Of a stretch of 64,000 nucleotides of DNA, positions 43,467 to 52,299 are shown in pieces. A program made the position numbers and the translations under genes. Origin of the DNA: SKUL01 sp964487545. Its GTDB lineage: Bacteria; Bacteroidota; Bacteroidia; Flavobacteriales_D; SKUL01. The notes beneath the pieces are model-generated. The model was not told where the DNA came from. It was given only the letters and a program-made list of their open reading frames with translations, and did not search any database. Numbering within the stretch: position 1 is the first letter of the stretch; every line of letters begins with the position of its first letter. Location of the stretch: positions 1 through 64,000 of the forward strand of contig CAZARI010000012.1 in NCBI GenBank assembly GCA_964487545.1. The letters run 5' to 3'.

Positions 43467-45572
43467 CTATTCCTGCCGCCAGATCCAACCGTGGCGTTGC
43501 AAGCTGTAGTAACTGAATTTGCCTTCTTTCGTTACGCGCAGCACCTTGTCATCAACTTGTTCGATGCGGTTAAATTCGAATGGCAATACGGTGTCGCCGG
43601 CAAAAGTCATCACGCCCCACAACCCTTCGGTATGCGCTGAATAATGAACCGTATCGATGATCTGTAACAGATGAAAAACGGGCTCTACCTGGTACTTACC
43701 TAAAGTGTCAATTACGCCGTATTGTTCGCGGCGTTTTACCACGGCCCTATTGTTTTCGAACGAAGAGGCATAATCGAATTGATAGCTGATTAGCAAGTTG
43801 TTCCCTTCGTCAACATAGCCCCAGCTTCTGCCTTTTTTCACAGGAATTCGTTTTCCAGTCCAATCGCCAATGGCATCAAACATTGCCGGTAAAATTTTGG
43901 TGTTGGTTGTATCGATCAGGCCGTACTTACTTTTCTGAAACACAATGGTGCGGCCTTCTTTAAAGTTGATGGTTTTGATATTCCGGCTGTCGACATGATA
44001 TATAAAGTCGATGACCACTTTGCCGGTATCGTTAAGAAAACCCATTCGGTTGTTCTTCACGGCCGCAATTAATCCTTCGTTCAGCACCCCAAGATTGTCG
44101 TAATCAAATGGAATAATCAGTGCGCCTTCGGTGTTGTACAATCCGTAAAAGTCGCCATCCTTTGCTCTTGCACCGCCGTTTTCAAACTCGTCGATGTATT
44201 CGTGAATCACCGGAACCACTTCTGTGCCTTTGTTGTTGATCAATCCGTATTGGTTGTCGAGCGACACCTTGGCGAATCCCTCTTTAAATACCGTTCCGAA
44301 ATCGTAGCGGTAATCAATCACCGTGCGGCCTTTCTGATCAATGTATCCTACTAAATCGCCTTTCACCGCATAGGTTAGCTTTCCGGTAAAATCGCCCAGT
44401 TCATCAAACTCAAATGGAATTTTAACCCTTCCACTGCGATCTACCGCTCCATACAAACCATTTCGTTCTACTACCGCCAGGCCATTGATAAACATTTCAG
44501 AAGATTCGTTTCGGCAAGGCACCGCTTCGGTTCCCTTCTTGTCGATGAAGCCCACCATGCCATTTCTGCTCACCATGGCCAGCCCTTCACTAAAAGGTTC
44601 CACCCATTCATATTGAGGAGCAATGGCTACGTTTCCATGTTCGGTAACGAATCCCCACTTACCGCCCGACTCAATGGGGTAATATTCGGTGACGGTGAGG
44701 TTGAAGATATTCTTCAGCTCTTCGTGAAACGGATAATCTGGAAATTCGAGGGCGAAACGCGCCAGGGTTTCGGGAGTAACACTGCGAACACGCGCTTTGT
44801 AGATCCTTTGCCATGCGTCTTCTACATTCGGGTTGTTGGGAAACGACTGAACAAAGCGGTGCCACTGTGCGACGGAATTATCGGATGTGCTCAGTTTGTA
44901 TATTTCGTCCTCGGCGGCTCGGCGATAGGGGCTTTCGGGATATAGCTCTACAAATGCCAAATAAGAATCAATGCGGCCATCTGCTGTTCTTGATTGGTAA
45001 AATGCTTCTTCATAGTGTGCTTTTGCTTCGGGAATTTGGTGGGCATCCGGATAGCGGTCAATAAAAGTCTGATAAGCATCAGGTGAATGCACAATTCTGA
45101 CCTGTTCAAATGCGAGTGCATTGCGCAGTTCAACGGCTTCAGTTAGTTGTTTTGCGTGAGGGTGCTGACCAATAAACTTTTCGTAGCGCGCCACGGTATG
45201 CGATTCGTGCGCACGTGCAAATGCAAACGAATCTACATAGGCCAATTGAGTCAGCAACGTGGAATCGTTGATGCCATGCGATTGATAAAAGACCGTGGTT
45301 TTTTCCTTTTCAGGTGGGTAATGATTGATTGCGCTGAGTGCGTAATGAAGTGCTGAATCGAGCTGATGAAACGGATTGTCTGTTCGACCATAGATGATAC
45401 TCAAACCGTATGAGGCGCCGGCAGGATATCTTTTCATTGATCGCTCAAACAGGTCTTTCGCTTCAAAGTAATTGTAAATATGCAAGGCTTCAAATGCCCT
45501 ATTGAGCCTTCCCTTTGAAAATCCGAACGAAAGGAAAGTCAGTGCCATTGCGAATATTAGTCCGCGTTTCAT
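43467..45572 (-). CDS. WG-repeat protein with N-terminal TPR-like repeats
   Basis: A 701-residue protein with a signal peptide (MKRGLIFAMALTFLSFGFS). Residues about 25-290 consist of helical repeats (YEKFIGQHPHAKQLTEA, YLAFVELYPESPYRRAAEDE) like TPR/Sel1. Residues about 300-690 form about ten WG repeats (GKWGFVTEHGNVAIAPQYEWVEPFSEGLAMV, NGLYGAVDRSGRVKIPFEFDEL), which build a beta-propeller-like scaffold. WG proteins are common in Bacteroidetes and of unknown function, probably mediating protein contacts in the periplasm. It ends 3 nt from the convergent OmpA-domain gene at 43464. Confidence 0.88.
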   Translation of the reverse strand: MKRGLIFAMALTFLSFGFSKGRLNRAFEALHIYNYFEAKDLFERSMKRYPAGASYGLSIIYGRTDNPFHQLDSALHYALSAINHYPPEKEKTTVFYQSHGINDSTLLTQLAYVDSFAFARAHESHTVARYEKFIGQHPHAKQLTEAVELRNALAFEQVRIVHSPDAYQTFIDRYPDAHQIPEAKAHYEEAFYQSRTADGRIDSYLAFVELYPESPYRRAAEDEIYKLSTSDNSVAQWHRFVQSFPNNPNVEDAWQRIYKARVRSVTPETLARFALEFPDYPFHEELKNIFNLTVTEYYPIESGGKWGFVTEHGNVAIAPQYEWVEPFSEGLAMVSRNGMVGFIDKKGTEAVPCRNESSEMFINGLAVVERNGLYGAVDRSGRVKIPFEFDELGDFTGKLTYAVKGDLVGYIDQKGRTVIDYRYDFGTVFKEGFAKVSLDNQYGLINNKGTEVVPVIHEYIDEFENGGARAKDGDFYGLYNTEGALIIPFDYDNLGVLNEGLIAAVKNNRMGFLNDTGKVVIDFIYHVDSRNIKTINFKEGRTIVFQKSKYGLIDTTNTKILPAMFDAIGDWTGKRIPVKKGRSWGYVDEGNNLLISYQFDYASSFENNRAVVKRREQYGVIDTLGKYQVEPVFHLLQIIDTVHYSAHTEGLWGVMTFAGDTVLPFEFNRIEQVDDKVLRVTKEGKFSYYSLQRHGWIWRQE

Positions 45573-45620
45573 CAGCTAAAAATAGTTTTTCTATTCATAG
45601 AGCACAGTTACCTTCCTACA

Positions 45621-45649
45621 AAAAAAGGGAATCGGCGATTCCCTTTTTT
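45621..45649. terminator. Bidirectional intrinsic terminator
   Basis: AAAAAAGGGAATC, a 3-nt loop and GATTCCCTTTTTT form an A/T-flanked stem that works on either strand. It lies just after the minus-strand gene ending at 45674. Confidence 0.8.
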
Positions 45650-45673
45650 GCTGAATTAAGGTGTCTTGATCAA

Positions 45674-46411
45674 TCACCTGATTTCTTCCATCGACAGTTG
45701 GAATTCATTGTCATCCTCAAAATAGGGTTCCACAATGCGCATGGTGACGCGAGCTGAATCGAGCATTCCCTGATCTTTCAGGTATTCTGCGTAGTGAATG
45801 GTTCCGAATTTCAGCATTTCCTTTTGGTCGTCGGTCATGCGGTCGAAATCGATATGGGGCAGTTTCGGAGCCATTTCGCGCATCACCACATCGGCTTCTC
45901 CGCGTCGGTTAATTTTATAGAGCACCGCGCTATATATCATGGCTGCTCCAGCATCTTCGGAATCAAGATCAACGAGGGCTTTGTATATCCGGGCTGCCTG
46001 ACTCATTCCACGCACATCGTTTCCAGACATAAACAGTCCGGCTTCGCGCATGGCTTCTCCTCGAAGTTCGTTCAGAAAATCGCGGTTTTCATCAAAGTAT
46101 TCGCGCTCCTTGTCTCTTCGGCTGTATCTTGATGCATATTTCAGTGCGTCGCGAAAAGCGCGGGGGTATTTGTCGGTGTACTCATCTCTTTTGCTCATCT
46201 CGAAATAAGCTTTTGATAGGTACAACACTGGTCTAGGATCACGCCGGGTGTCGGAATTTTCGGTGTATCTCTCCGCTCTTTTCAGTAACTTCTCGTACTC
46301 TTCGTCAACGTATAAAATCAACAGATCATCGAACTGATCGGGTTGCGCAACAACTTGAGAAGAAACTGTTAGTGTATACACCAACATCACTAAGAATAAC
46401 TTGTAAAGCAT
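45674..46411 (-). CDS. Exported helical-repeat protein, unknown function
   Basis: A 245-residue protein with a signal peptide (MLYKLFLVMLVYTLTVSSQVVAQ). The remainder is mostly helical and charged, with TPR-like stretches such as YVDEEYEKLLKRAERYTENSD and AARIYKALVDLDSEDAGAAMIYSAVLYK. I do not recognise a named family beyond this. It is single and flanked by a terminator, with no clear partner. Confidence 0.65.
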   Translation of the reverse strand: MLYKLFLVMLVYTLTVSSQVVAQPDQFDDLLILYVDEEYEKLLKRAERYTENSDTRRDPRPVLYLSKAYFEMSKRDEYTDKYPRAFRDALKYASRYSRRDKEREYFDENRDFLNELRGEAMREAGLFMSGNDVRGMSQAARIYKALVDLDSEDAGAAMIYSAVLYKINRRGEADVVMREMAPKLPHIDFDRMTDDQKEMLKFGTIHYAEYLKDQGMLDSARVTMRIVEPYFEDDNEFQLSMEEIR

Positions 46412-46496
46412 ATAAAATGGTTTTATTTTTTTGGGAGTAAACTTGCAAACCTGATGCCGCTTTAAAACTCAAATATAAAAAGGATTTCCGGACTGA

Positions 46497-46526
46497 TTTC
46501 GCACTCCATCATCTTTCCTAATTTTG
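46497..46526 (+). promoter_or_regulatory. Promoter of trmD
   Basis: TTTC, 18 nt, then TAATTTTG; the -7 box is perfect. It ends 7 nt before the ATG at 46534. Confidence 0.55.
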
Positions 46527-46533
46527 CCAAACC

Positions 46534-47214
46534 ATGAAAATTGAAATCATTACCGCGCTTCCCGCCTTACTCGAGAGTTGGCTCAACGACAGCATCATGA
46601 AACGGGCTCAAACCAAAGGAGTTGTCGAAATAACGACCCACAACCTTCGTGATTACAGCACCAACAAACAGAAGCAGATTGACGACTATGCTTTTGGAGG
46701 TGGTGCCGGAATGGTGCTGAGTATTGAACCCATTGCAAGGTGCATCGACGGTTTGTCGGAGAGAGCTTCCTACGACGAAATCATATACATGGCTCCGGAT
46801 GGCGATGTTCTGAACCAATCGATGGCCAACGAATTATCGCTGAGCAAAAACCTAATTATTTTGTGCGGACATTATAAAGGGGTGGACGAACGCGTGCGCG
46901 AACACCTGGTGACCCGTGAAATTTCGATTGGGGATTTCGTATTGTCTGGAGGAGAACTTGCTGCAGCGGTACTGGTCGATGCCGTTGTGCGGTTGCTACC
47001 CGGCGTGCTCAATGATGAAACCTCTGCTCTCAGCGATTCATTTCAGGATGGAATGCTTGCCCCACCCGTCTATACCCGCCCGGCGGAATACAACGGCTGG
47101 AAGGTGCCAGAAATTCTCACTTCGGGAAATACAAAAGCCATAGAACACTGGCGTTTTGACAAGGCGTTGGAACGCACCAGACAACGCAGGCCCGATCTGA
47201 TGGATGAAGATTAA
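46534..47214 (+). CDS. trmD: tRNA (guanine-N1)-methyltransferase TrmD
   Basis: TrmD methylates G37 in tRNAs with a G36 to prevent frameshifting. The 226-residue product has the trefoil-knot SAM site ILCGHYKGVDERVREH followed by EISIGDFVLSGGELAA, and QIDDYAFGGGAGMVL near the N-terminus. It precedes rplS. The usual rpsP and rimM genes do not precede it; it has its own promoter. Confidence 0.97.
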   Translation: MKIEIITALPALLESWLNDSIMKRAQTKGVVEITTHNLRDYSTNKQKQIDDYAFGGGAGMVLSIEPIARCIDGLSERASYDEIIYMAPDGDVLNQSMANELSLSKNLIILCGHYKGVDERVREHLVTREISIGDFVLSGGELAAAVLVDAVVRLLPGVLNDETSALSDSFQDGMLAPPVYTRPAEYNGWKVPEILTSGNTKAIEHWRFDKALERTRQRRPDLMDED

Positions 47215-47256
47215 TTAAAAATTAAACGAGTAATGGGTTATTGCCGCAATTATTCG

Positions 47257-47264
47257 TAATATTG
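47257..47264 (+). promoter_or_regulatory. -7 box for rplS
   Basis: TAATATTG matches TAnnTTTG at five of six positions, 47 nt before the ATG at 47312. rplS may thus also be transcribed independently of trmD. Confidence 0.35.
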
Positions 47265-47311
47265 CAGCCCGAAAAATGAGGTGGTTAAACGACCACACAA
47301 AACATATAGCA

Positions 47312-47671
47312 ATGGACAGATTGAAAGAAATAGAAAATAGCCTGGTTGAAATGAAAGAACTTCCAAATTTCAAGGCTGGTGACACGGTTAATGTTCACTA
47401 CAAAATCCGTGAAGGAGCAAAGGAGCGTATTCAGCAATTTCAGGGGGTAGTGCTTCAGCGCAGAGGAAGCGGTGTTACTGAAACTTTCACTGTCCGTAAA
47501 ATTTCCGGCGGCATCGGCGTGGAGCGCGTATTTCCGATTGCCTCTCCTTTTCTCGAAAAAATTGAAATTAACAAAAGCGGTGTGGTTCGTCGTGCACGGA
47601 TTTTCTACATGCGAAAAAGAACCGGTAAGGCCACGCGAATTAAAGAGCGCCGAGCCACAGCTAAAAAATAA
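47312..47671 (+). CDS. rplS: 50S ribosomal protein L19
   Basis: The 119-residue product fits L19 (FKAGDTVNVHYKIREGAKERIQQFQG and VRKISGGIGVERVFP). L19 sits at the subunit interface. ATG 47312 gives the usual N-terminus (MDRLKEIE); an upstream ATG at 47276 would add 12 unusual residues. It lies 97 nt after trmD and is followed by a terminator. Confidence 0.96.
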   Translation: MDRLKEIENSLVEMKELPNFKAGDTVNVHYKIREGAKERIQQFQGVVLQRRGSGVTETFTVRKISGGIGVERVFPIASPFLEKIEINKSGVVRRARIFYMRKRTGKATRIKERRATAKK

Positions 47672-47691
47672 ATTACCGAATTCAGCGATAA

Positions 47692-47722
47692 TAAAATGGC
47701 CATCAGTTGATGGCCATTTTTC
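47692..47722. terminator. Bidirectional terminator between rplS and a lipoprotein gene
   Basis: ATGGCCATCA, GT, TGATGGCCAT forms a perfect 10-bp stem with A-run before and T-run after, so it can end both convergent transcripts. Confidence 0.85.
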
Positions 47723-47761
47723 GTTCAATAGATTTGCGTTTTATAGAATCAAAACCTGGTA

Positions 47762-48424
47762 TCAGGCCCGTGTCCAGCGAACATTATTAATCCACAACAC
47801 CTCCGAATTTGGCTGTGCATTCTTAATTTCGATGCCAACCATTACCTCAATATCTCCGAGTCGCATCTGCTCAAAGTCGCGCAGGGGTATGGAAAGCGCA
47901 TGGGGTGTTTGACCTAGCGCCTGGGTTGAAACCTGAACGAAATCAGATCGCACATAACCAGGGCAGACCCCATCGGAATCGGCAATTTTTCCGTGGATAT
48001 AAATATCGACCAGGGGCAGCGATACCCCTTCGGGCAGGGCCAGATCTATACGCAGGTTTCCCTCGATATAATTACTTGCGCTCACTGGGTTGATCAACTT
48101 GAACTGGAGTTGCAGGTCTCCATTAACATCGGTGATAAGTCTGGTTAAATGCGTCTGGGCAGAAGTATCAGCGTCAAATACCAGCATCCCGTAGCAAAGT
48201 TCTGGTACAATTCCATAGGAGAAAATATCACCGTTCCAGCCACCTGCAACGCCATCTTTCCAAATCACCTGCTCATCGGGCGGATAAGTACAACTGCCAT
48301 CATCCACCGTAGCCCGCGGATTGTGGTTTTCTGCAAGGTGATCGGTACACCCAGTAATTTCTTCGTTGCGTGTGCAAGAAGCGATGGTTATCGCTCCAAG
48401 CAAAACCAATATTAATCTCGACAT
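47762..48424 (-). CDS. Lipoprotein with a calcium-loop-like N-terminal motif
   Basis: This 220-residue protein has a lipoprotein signal (MSRLILVLLGAITIASC). It is followed by GCTDHLAENHNPRATVDDGSC, the same unit as the CTDPLATNYNP...GSC motif of the protein ending at 1. The C-terminal part is beta-rich and resembles a carbohydrate-binding-like domain (GMLVFDADTSAQTH, LQLQFKLINP). Function unknown, likely cell-surface. Confidence 0.75.
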   Translation of the reverse strand: MSRLILVLLGAITIASCTRNEEITGCTDHLAENHNPRATVDDGSCTYPPDEQVIWKDGVAGGWNGDIFSYGIVPELCYGMLVFDADTSAQTHLTRLITDVNGDLQLQFKLINPVSASNYIEGNLRIDLALPEGVSLPLVDIYIHGKIADSDGVCPGYVRSDFVQVSTQALGQTPHALSIPLRDFEQMRLGDIEVMVGIEIKNAQPNSEVLWINNVRWTRA

Positions 48425-48522
48425 TTCTCTATGAATAGGTTGAACAGTGCAAATTAACGAAAACAGATAGTGACCGAAATCCGACCATTAGAAACAACCA
48501 ACAAATTTATCAACAGCGTCTT

Positions 48523-48537
48523 TTATAATGATAATCA
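48523..48537. promoter_or_regulatory. Fur/PerR-like box upstream of oxyR
   Basis: The 15-mer TTATAATGATAATCA matches the PerR consensus TTATAATnATTATAA at 12 of 14 defined positions and overlaps a match of 14 of 19 to the Fur box. It lies about 30 bp upstream of the oxyR -7 box. Confidence 0.4.
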
Positions 48538-48566
48538 ATCAAATATAGTAAGTCATAAATAACATT

Positions 48567-48574
48567 TATATTTG
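48567..48574 (+). promoter_or_regulatory. -7 box for oxyR
   Basis: TATATTTG is a perfect TAnnTTTG box 16 nt before the ATG at 48591. Confidence 0.45.
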
Positions 48575-48590
48575 CGCAAAATTACCTGCT

Positions 48591-49559
48591 ATGACTTATA
48601 TCCAGCTTCAATATTTGCTTGCCATAGACACCCACCGGCACTTTGGAAGAGCGGCCGAAAGTTGCTTTGTTACTCAGCCAACGCTTAGTATGCAAATTCA
48701 AAAACTGGAGGAGGAATTGGATATTTTAATTTTTGACCGGAGTAGAAAGCCGGTGGAGCCAACAGAAATCGGCAAACAAGTAATTGCGCAGGCCCGCATT
48801 GCGCTGCACGAAACAGAAAAAATAAACGAACTGGTACTGCATTCAAAAGGGGTGATTTCTGGAGAATTTAGGATCGGAATCATTCCAACGGTTGCCGCTA
48901 CCATCCTTCCGCGATTATTGACCGTCTTTATGACAAAGTTTCCGGATGTAGAACTGATCATCGAAGAATTACAAACCGAAATACTGATCGACCGGCTGAA
49001 AAAAGACCTGCTCGACGCAGCGATCGCAGCCACTCCACTCAGCATTCCCGGCATCATTGAAAGACCCATTTACTACGAGCCCTTTGTGGCTTTTATTCCT
49101 GAAAATCACCGTTTGGCGGCCGAAAGCTTTGTACTGAATTCAGAACTCAAGCTCGATGATATTCTGCTATTGAACCAAGGACATTGCTTTCGCAACAGCG
49201 TAGTGAATCTGTGTAAAAATGCTTTTGAGCAGCCCGGCCCAAACAACAACCACAGCGGAAAACCACGGCACTTTTCACTTGAGAGTGGAAGTTTTGAAAC
49301 GTTGATCAAACTGTCCAAGCAGGGATTGGGCATGACGCTCATTCCTTATCTCACAGCGGAAGAATTAACACCAGAGGATAAAAAAATGGTGAAACCTTTT
49401 GATTATCCACAGCCCTCGCGCGAAATCAGTATTTTATACAGTCGTTCGCAGCTTAAAATCAGCCTAATTAATGCGCTGGCAGAAACCGTTCAACGAAACA
49501 TTCCTGAACGCCTGCGTGAGCCACAAGCCAATAATATCATCAGTCCAGTAAGACTCTAA
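48591..49559 (+). CDS. oxyR: LysR-family peroxide regulator OxyR
   Basis: OxyR activates antioxidant genes after peroxide forms a disulfide. The 322-residue protein has an N-terminal winged helix (QLQYLLAIDTHRHFGRAAESCFVTQPTLSMQIQKLEEEL) and a LysR substrate domain. The redox cysteines are in QGHCFRNSVVNLCKN, at residues 199 and 208, the same numbers as in E. coli OxyR. Target genes such as ahpC or katA are not in the window. A Fur/PerR-like box lies upstream. Confidence 0.93.
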   Translation: MTYIQLQYLLAIDTHRHFGRAAESCFVTQPTLSMQIQKLEEELDILIFDRSRKPVEPTEIGKQVIAQARIALHETEKINELVLHSKGVISGEFRIGIIPTVAATILPRLLTVFMTKFPDVELIIEELQTEILIDRLKKDLLDAAIAATPLSIPGIIERPIYYEPFVAFIPENHRLAAESFVLNSELKLDDILLLNQGHCFRNSVVNLCKNAFEQPGPNNNHSGKPRHFSLESGSFETLIKLSKQGLGMTLIPYLTAEELTPEDKKMVKPFDYPQPSREISILYSRSQLKISLINALAETVQRNIPERLREPQANNIISPVRL

Positions 49560-49715
49560 CTGCCCTTGGTGGTTGTGGAATTGCAGCATAGTTTTTGAAG
49601 TTGCACCTCCACTGTTTTCACCCCACTATGTTTTAGATTTTTGTAGATGTTTTGACGTACATCTCTGGATCTGTTTTATATTTCCAGTTCAGAAAGACCA
49701 ATAAAACTCCTCAAT

Positions 49716-50501
49716 ATGAAATTCAGCATCCGATTTTTGCTTGTTGCGGTCATTTGTCTATTCGCTACAACTCTTATTGCTCAGCCAGATTTGAAAGGCC
49801 TATCAGCCAAAGAGCGCGCTGAATTGGCACAAAAAGAGCAAATAGAATCTGCACTCGACCGCAATTTTCTAAATGTGATGGATCAGGCACATTTACATTT
49901 TGCGAAAAAAGAATACCTGAAGTCTATCCGCAAATACGAAGAAGCAGGTCAAATGCGCCCATACAATGTATATCCACCGGTAAAAATCCGCGATATTGAG
50001 CTGGCCATGAAAGACACCCTCGAATTACTTAGACAAAGAGAAAAAGAAGAACTCGAACAACGCCCACATTCCGAACAGATTTCAGAAAAACCACAGCTCC
50101 CGGATCGGGAAAAAGAAATGGATGAATTTCGCGAGCGCGAGGAAAAGCGGCAGCAACAAGCCGACCAGTGGGAACAACAGCAACGCCGACAATTAGCACA
50201 CCAACGCGAACTGAAAAAAGAACAGGAAGAGAAAAGCCTTGAGCTCACCAAAAGAGAAGGCGTTGACGTTCCGGAAACATCACTCGAAGAATTTCAGGCC
50301 GATTTGGCCAAAGAGTATAACGAGGGCATAACGCAGCGCACGTATCAGGATGGTCAGCGAACCGTTACCGAACGTATTGTGGTGAAGGGAGAAAAAGGCA
50401 ACGAATACAAACGGGTAGAACATCCGTGGGGCGGAAAGTTCTACTTTAAAAACGGATTGCCCATCTCTGAAGAAACCTGGAATCAGGAAACCGCTCAGTA
50501 G
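49716..50501 (+). CDS. Exported coiled-coil protein with a conserved C-terminal domain
   Basis: A 261-residue protein with a signal peptide (MKFSIRFLLVAVICLFATTLIAQ). An alpha-helical N-terminal repeat (YLKSIRKYEEAGQ) is followed by a coiled coil from about 100 to 185, very rich in Glu, Gln and Arg. The last 60 residues (YNEGITQRTYQDGQRTVTE to EYKRVEHPWGGKFYFKNGLPISEETW) form a small beta domain that I recall from other Bacteroidetes exported proteins. The role is unknown; a periplasmic adaptor or gliding-associated role is possible. It overlaps the convergent DUF1684 gene by 7 bp. Confidence 0.7.
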   Translation: MKFSIRFLLVAVICLFATTLIAQPDLKGLSAKERAELAQKEQIESALDRNFLNVMDQAHLHFAKKEYLKSIRKYEEAGQMRPYNVYPPVKIRDIELAMKDTLELLRQREKEELEQRPHSEQISEKPQLPDREKEMDEFREREEKRQQQADQWEQQQRRQLAHQRELKKEQEEKSLELTKREGVDVPETSLEEFQADLAKEYNEGITQRTYQDGQRTVTERIVVKGEKGNEYKRVEHPWGGKFYFKNGLPISEETWNQETAQ

Positions 50502-51112
50502 TCGTTCATGTTGTATTTGGCTCCTGCTCGAATGGCTTTCTGCAGGTGATTTTCTGCCGGCGGAATTGGACAAGAGAAACTCTCGTCATAGGCGCAATAC
50601 GGATTGTAGGCGATATTAAAATCAAGCGTCCACTGCGTTCCTTCTTGCATATCCATTTCGATATACCTTCCACCGCCGTAGGTTTCATCACCATTGGTCA
50701 TATCGGTGAAAGGCAAAAACAGCGGAATCGTTTCATTGGTATTCGTGCTGGTCGGGAAGGCGATATTGCGGTAAATCAGCAACTCAAAATCTTGTTCATC
50801 GATTTGAAAATGCAGTGTACCAAAAGGCTGGTAGCGTGCAATTTTTCCGGTTGTTGTCGGTAACTCTGCAACCGGAGCCGTAACGCGTTCAAACCTGGCT
50901 TTAACACGAAACTTTTCATCCGGGTCAAAAAAAGGCAGCCCAGTAAATGACTTCAGCGCTTCTTTGGACAAAGGCGATGAGTCGGGATCAGCAAATTTTT
51001 CGTTAAGTTCCTTTTGAAAAGCTTCAACAGACAACTTAAACCGATGATCCTGTCCACAACTTTCTAACAGCAGATACGTAAATAGAAGAGCAAAAAAATG
51101 GGTGGGCTTCAT
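50495..51112 (-). CDS. DUF1684 lipoprotein
   Basis: This 205-residue protein has a lipobox (LLLESCGQ). The C-terminal signature FNIAYNPYCAYDESFSCPIPPAENHLQKAIRAGAK is typical of DUF1684. The family is widespread and of unknown function. Start at 51112 gives a standard lipoprotein signal; an in-frame ATG at 51322 would add 70 residues unrelated to the family. It converges with the coiled-coil gene. Confidence 0.87.
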   Translation of the reverse strand: MKPTHFFALLFTYLLLESCGQDHRFKLSVEAFQKELNEKFADPDSSPLSKEALKSFTGLPFFDPDEKFRVKARFERVTAPVAELPTTTGKIARYQPFGTLHFQIDEQDFELLIYRNIAFPTSTNTNETIPLFLPFTDMTNGDETYGGGRYIEMDMQEGTQWTLDFNIAYNPYCAYDESFSCPIPPAENHLQKAIRAGAKYNMNDY

Positions 51113-51208
51113 TACTTTTATTTGTAGAATTTCGTTCCGAAAGATAACCATAAAGCAGCGAATTGCGGTTTTGATGGTTAGCGCGTACCACTTTAAACTA
51201 CATAAATT

Positions 51209-51979
51209 ATGGATATCCGAAGAGAGATAAAAGATACCGACAGTGCCCTTCGCGACTTTACCGCAGCAGTGTTGGTTCGAAACCTCGGCGAGAACTGGTG
51301 GAACGAATGTGGGCTTTCGCAAAAAACCATTGAAGCATGGCGGAAACGAAAAGCGGAAGTAGAATCCAAAGTGCAGCCGATGCAGGGCGAAGAAAATCTA
51401 CTATTTTACGCCCCCTTCGAAGAGATGATACTGCTGATTATCAAGAACTGGGAATACGAATTTAATCAGGTCTTTGATGACGTACAAACCCTGGAGGTAT
51501 ATCTAAAAACGCTCAATCATTACCTTCAACCCGATGTAGGGCGACGCGAGTTATTTATCTTTCAAAAACACTTGGTATTGGGCATCACCGGAGAAATACG
51601 GGCACGGATTATAGCCTTCCGCAGCCTTAACGAAGTAGGGAAAGATGGATTTCCGAGAATTGAAAGCGTGAAAGACAGCTTCGGAAATATATGGACAGTT
51701 GGAAAACCCATGCGGTTAAAGACCAATGCCACCCTGCGTGTAGGCGATGTGGTGGAATATATCATCACGGCTTCCGATCCCGAGCAACAGCCGCTGCAAT
51801 ATCGGATTCTCGGTTTTAAGTGGGAAACCAGCAACATTCTTCGTCTAAAAATCGAAGACAAGAACATTGCACGCGACGGCAAGGTCAATATTACGATTCG
51901 CAGCAATAGAAAATTTCACGCATATCCTCTTGGCTACGACGACCGCGTGGTATTTGAATATCAGATTTTGCCCGGCTAA
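51209..51979 (+). CDS. Probable HEPN (Swt1-like) domain protein with C-terminal beta domain
   Basis: A 256-residue soluble protein without signal peptide. The N-terminal 150 residues resemble Swt1-family HEPN domains: LRDFTAAVLVRNLGENWW, then PFEEMILLIIKNWEYEFNQVF and a helix GRRELFIFQKHLVLGITGEIRARI. The usual HEPN RNxxxH active site is not intact here (RRELFIFQKH instead). Residues about 170-256 form an Ig-like domain (LRVGDVVEYIITASDPEQQPLQYRI). HEPN proteins are often RNases or toxin-like regulators; here activity is doubtful. Downstream, past a terminator and a putative small RNA, is a DUF1883 gene. Confidence 0.45.
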   Translation: MDIRREIKDTDSALRDFTAAVLVRNLGENWWNECGLSQKTIEAWRKRKAEVESKVQPMQGEENLLFYAPFEEMILLIIKNWEYEFNQVFDDVQTLEVYLKTLNHYLQPDVGRRELFIFQKHLVLGITGEIRARIIAFRSLNEVGKDGFPRIESVKDSFGNIWTVGKPMRLKTNATLRVGDVVEYIITASDPEQQPLQYRILGFKWETSNILRLKIEDKNIARDGKVNITIRSNRKFHAYPLGYDDRVVFEYQILPG

Positions 51980-52161
51980 GACTAAGACAAGGAGACGCAG
52001 ATCGAGAACACTATATTGCTAAATCGGCCGTTGGTATTGTAACTCTTTTAGATCACATTCGTCTAAGAAGTCAAAACCTGAAGTGTTTGTCAACCACCGA
52101 AAACGATTGGTGTAGATTTTGAACTGTTTCGCAACAAGAAAAAAAGCCGCTGACACTTCTA

Positions 52162-52192
52162 CCCGCCTGATAATCAGGCGGGTTTTATTTTT
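52162..52192 (+). terminator. Terminator of the HEPN-like gene
   Basis: CCCGCCTGA, TAA, TCAGGCGGG is a perfect 9-bp stem followed by TTTTATTTTT. It lies 183 nt after the stop codon, leaving a rather long untranslated end. Confidence 0.85.
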
Positions 52193-52299
52193 AAATCAAC
52201 CAAGAATAGGTTCAAAAGACCTCTATCGTTAAAATTCAACCTTTAATGGAACAAGATCGACCGTTGGGATAATTTATCTGAAACCTGCTGGAAATTTCC

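Noticed and set aside
45621..45649. Possible small RNA at the A/T-flanked hairpin
   Set aside because: It is explained as the terminator of the gene ending at 45674.
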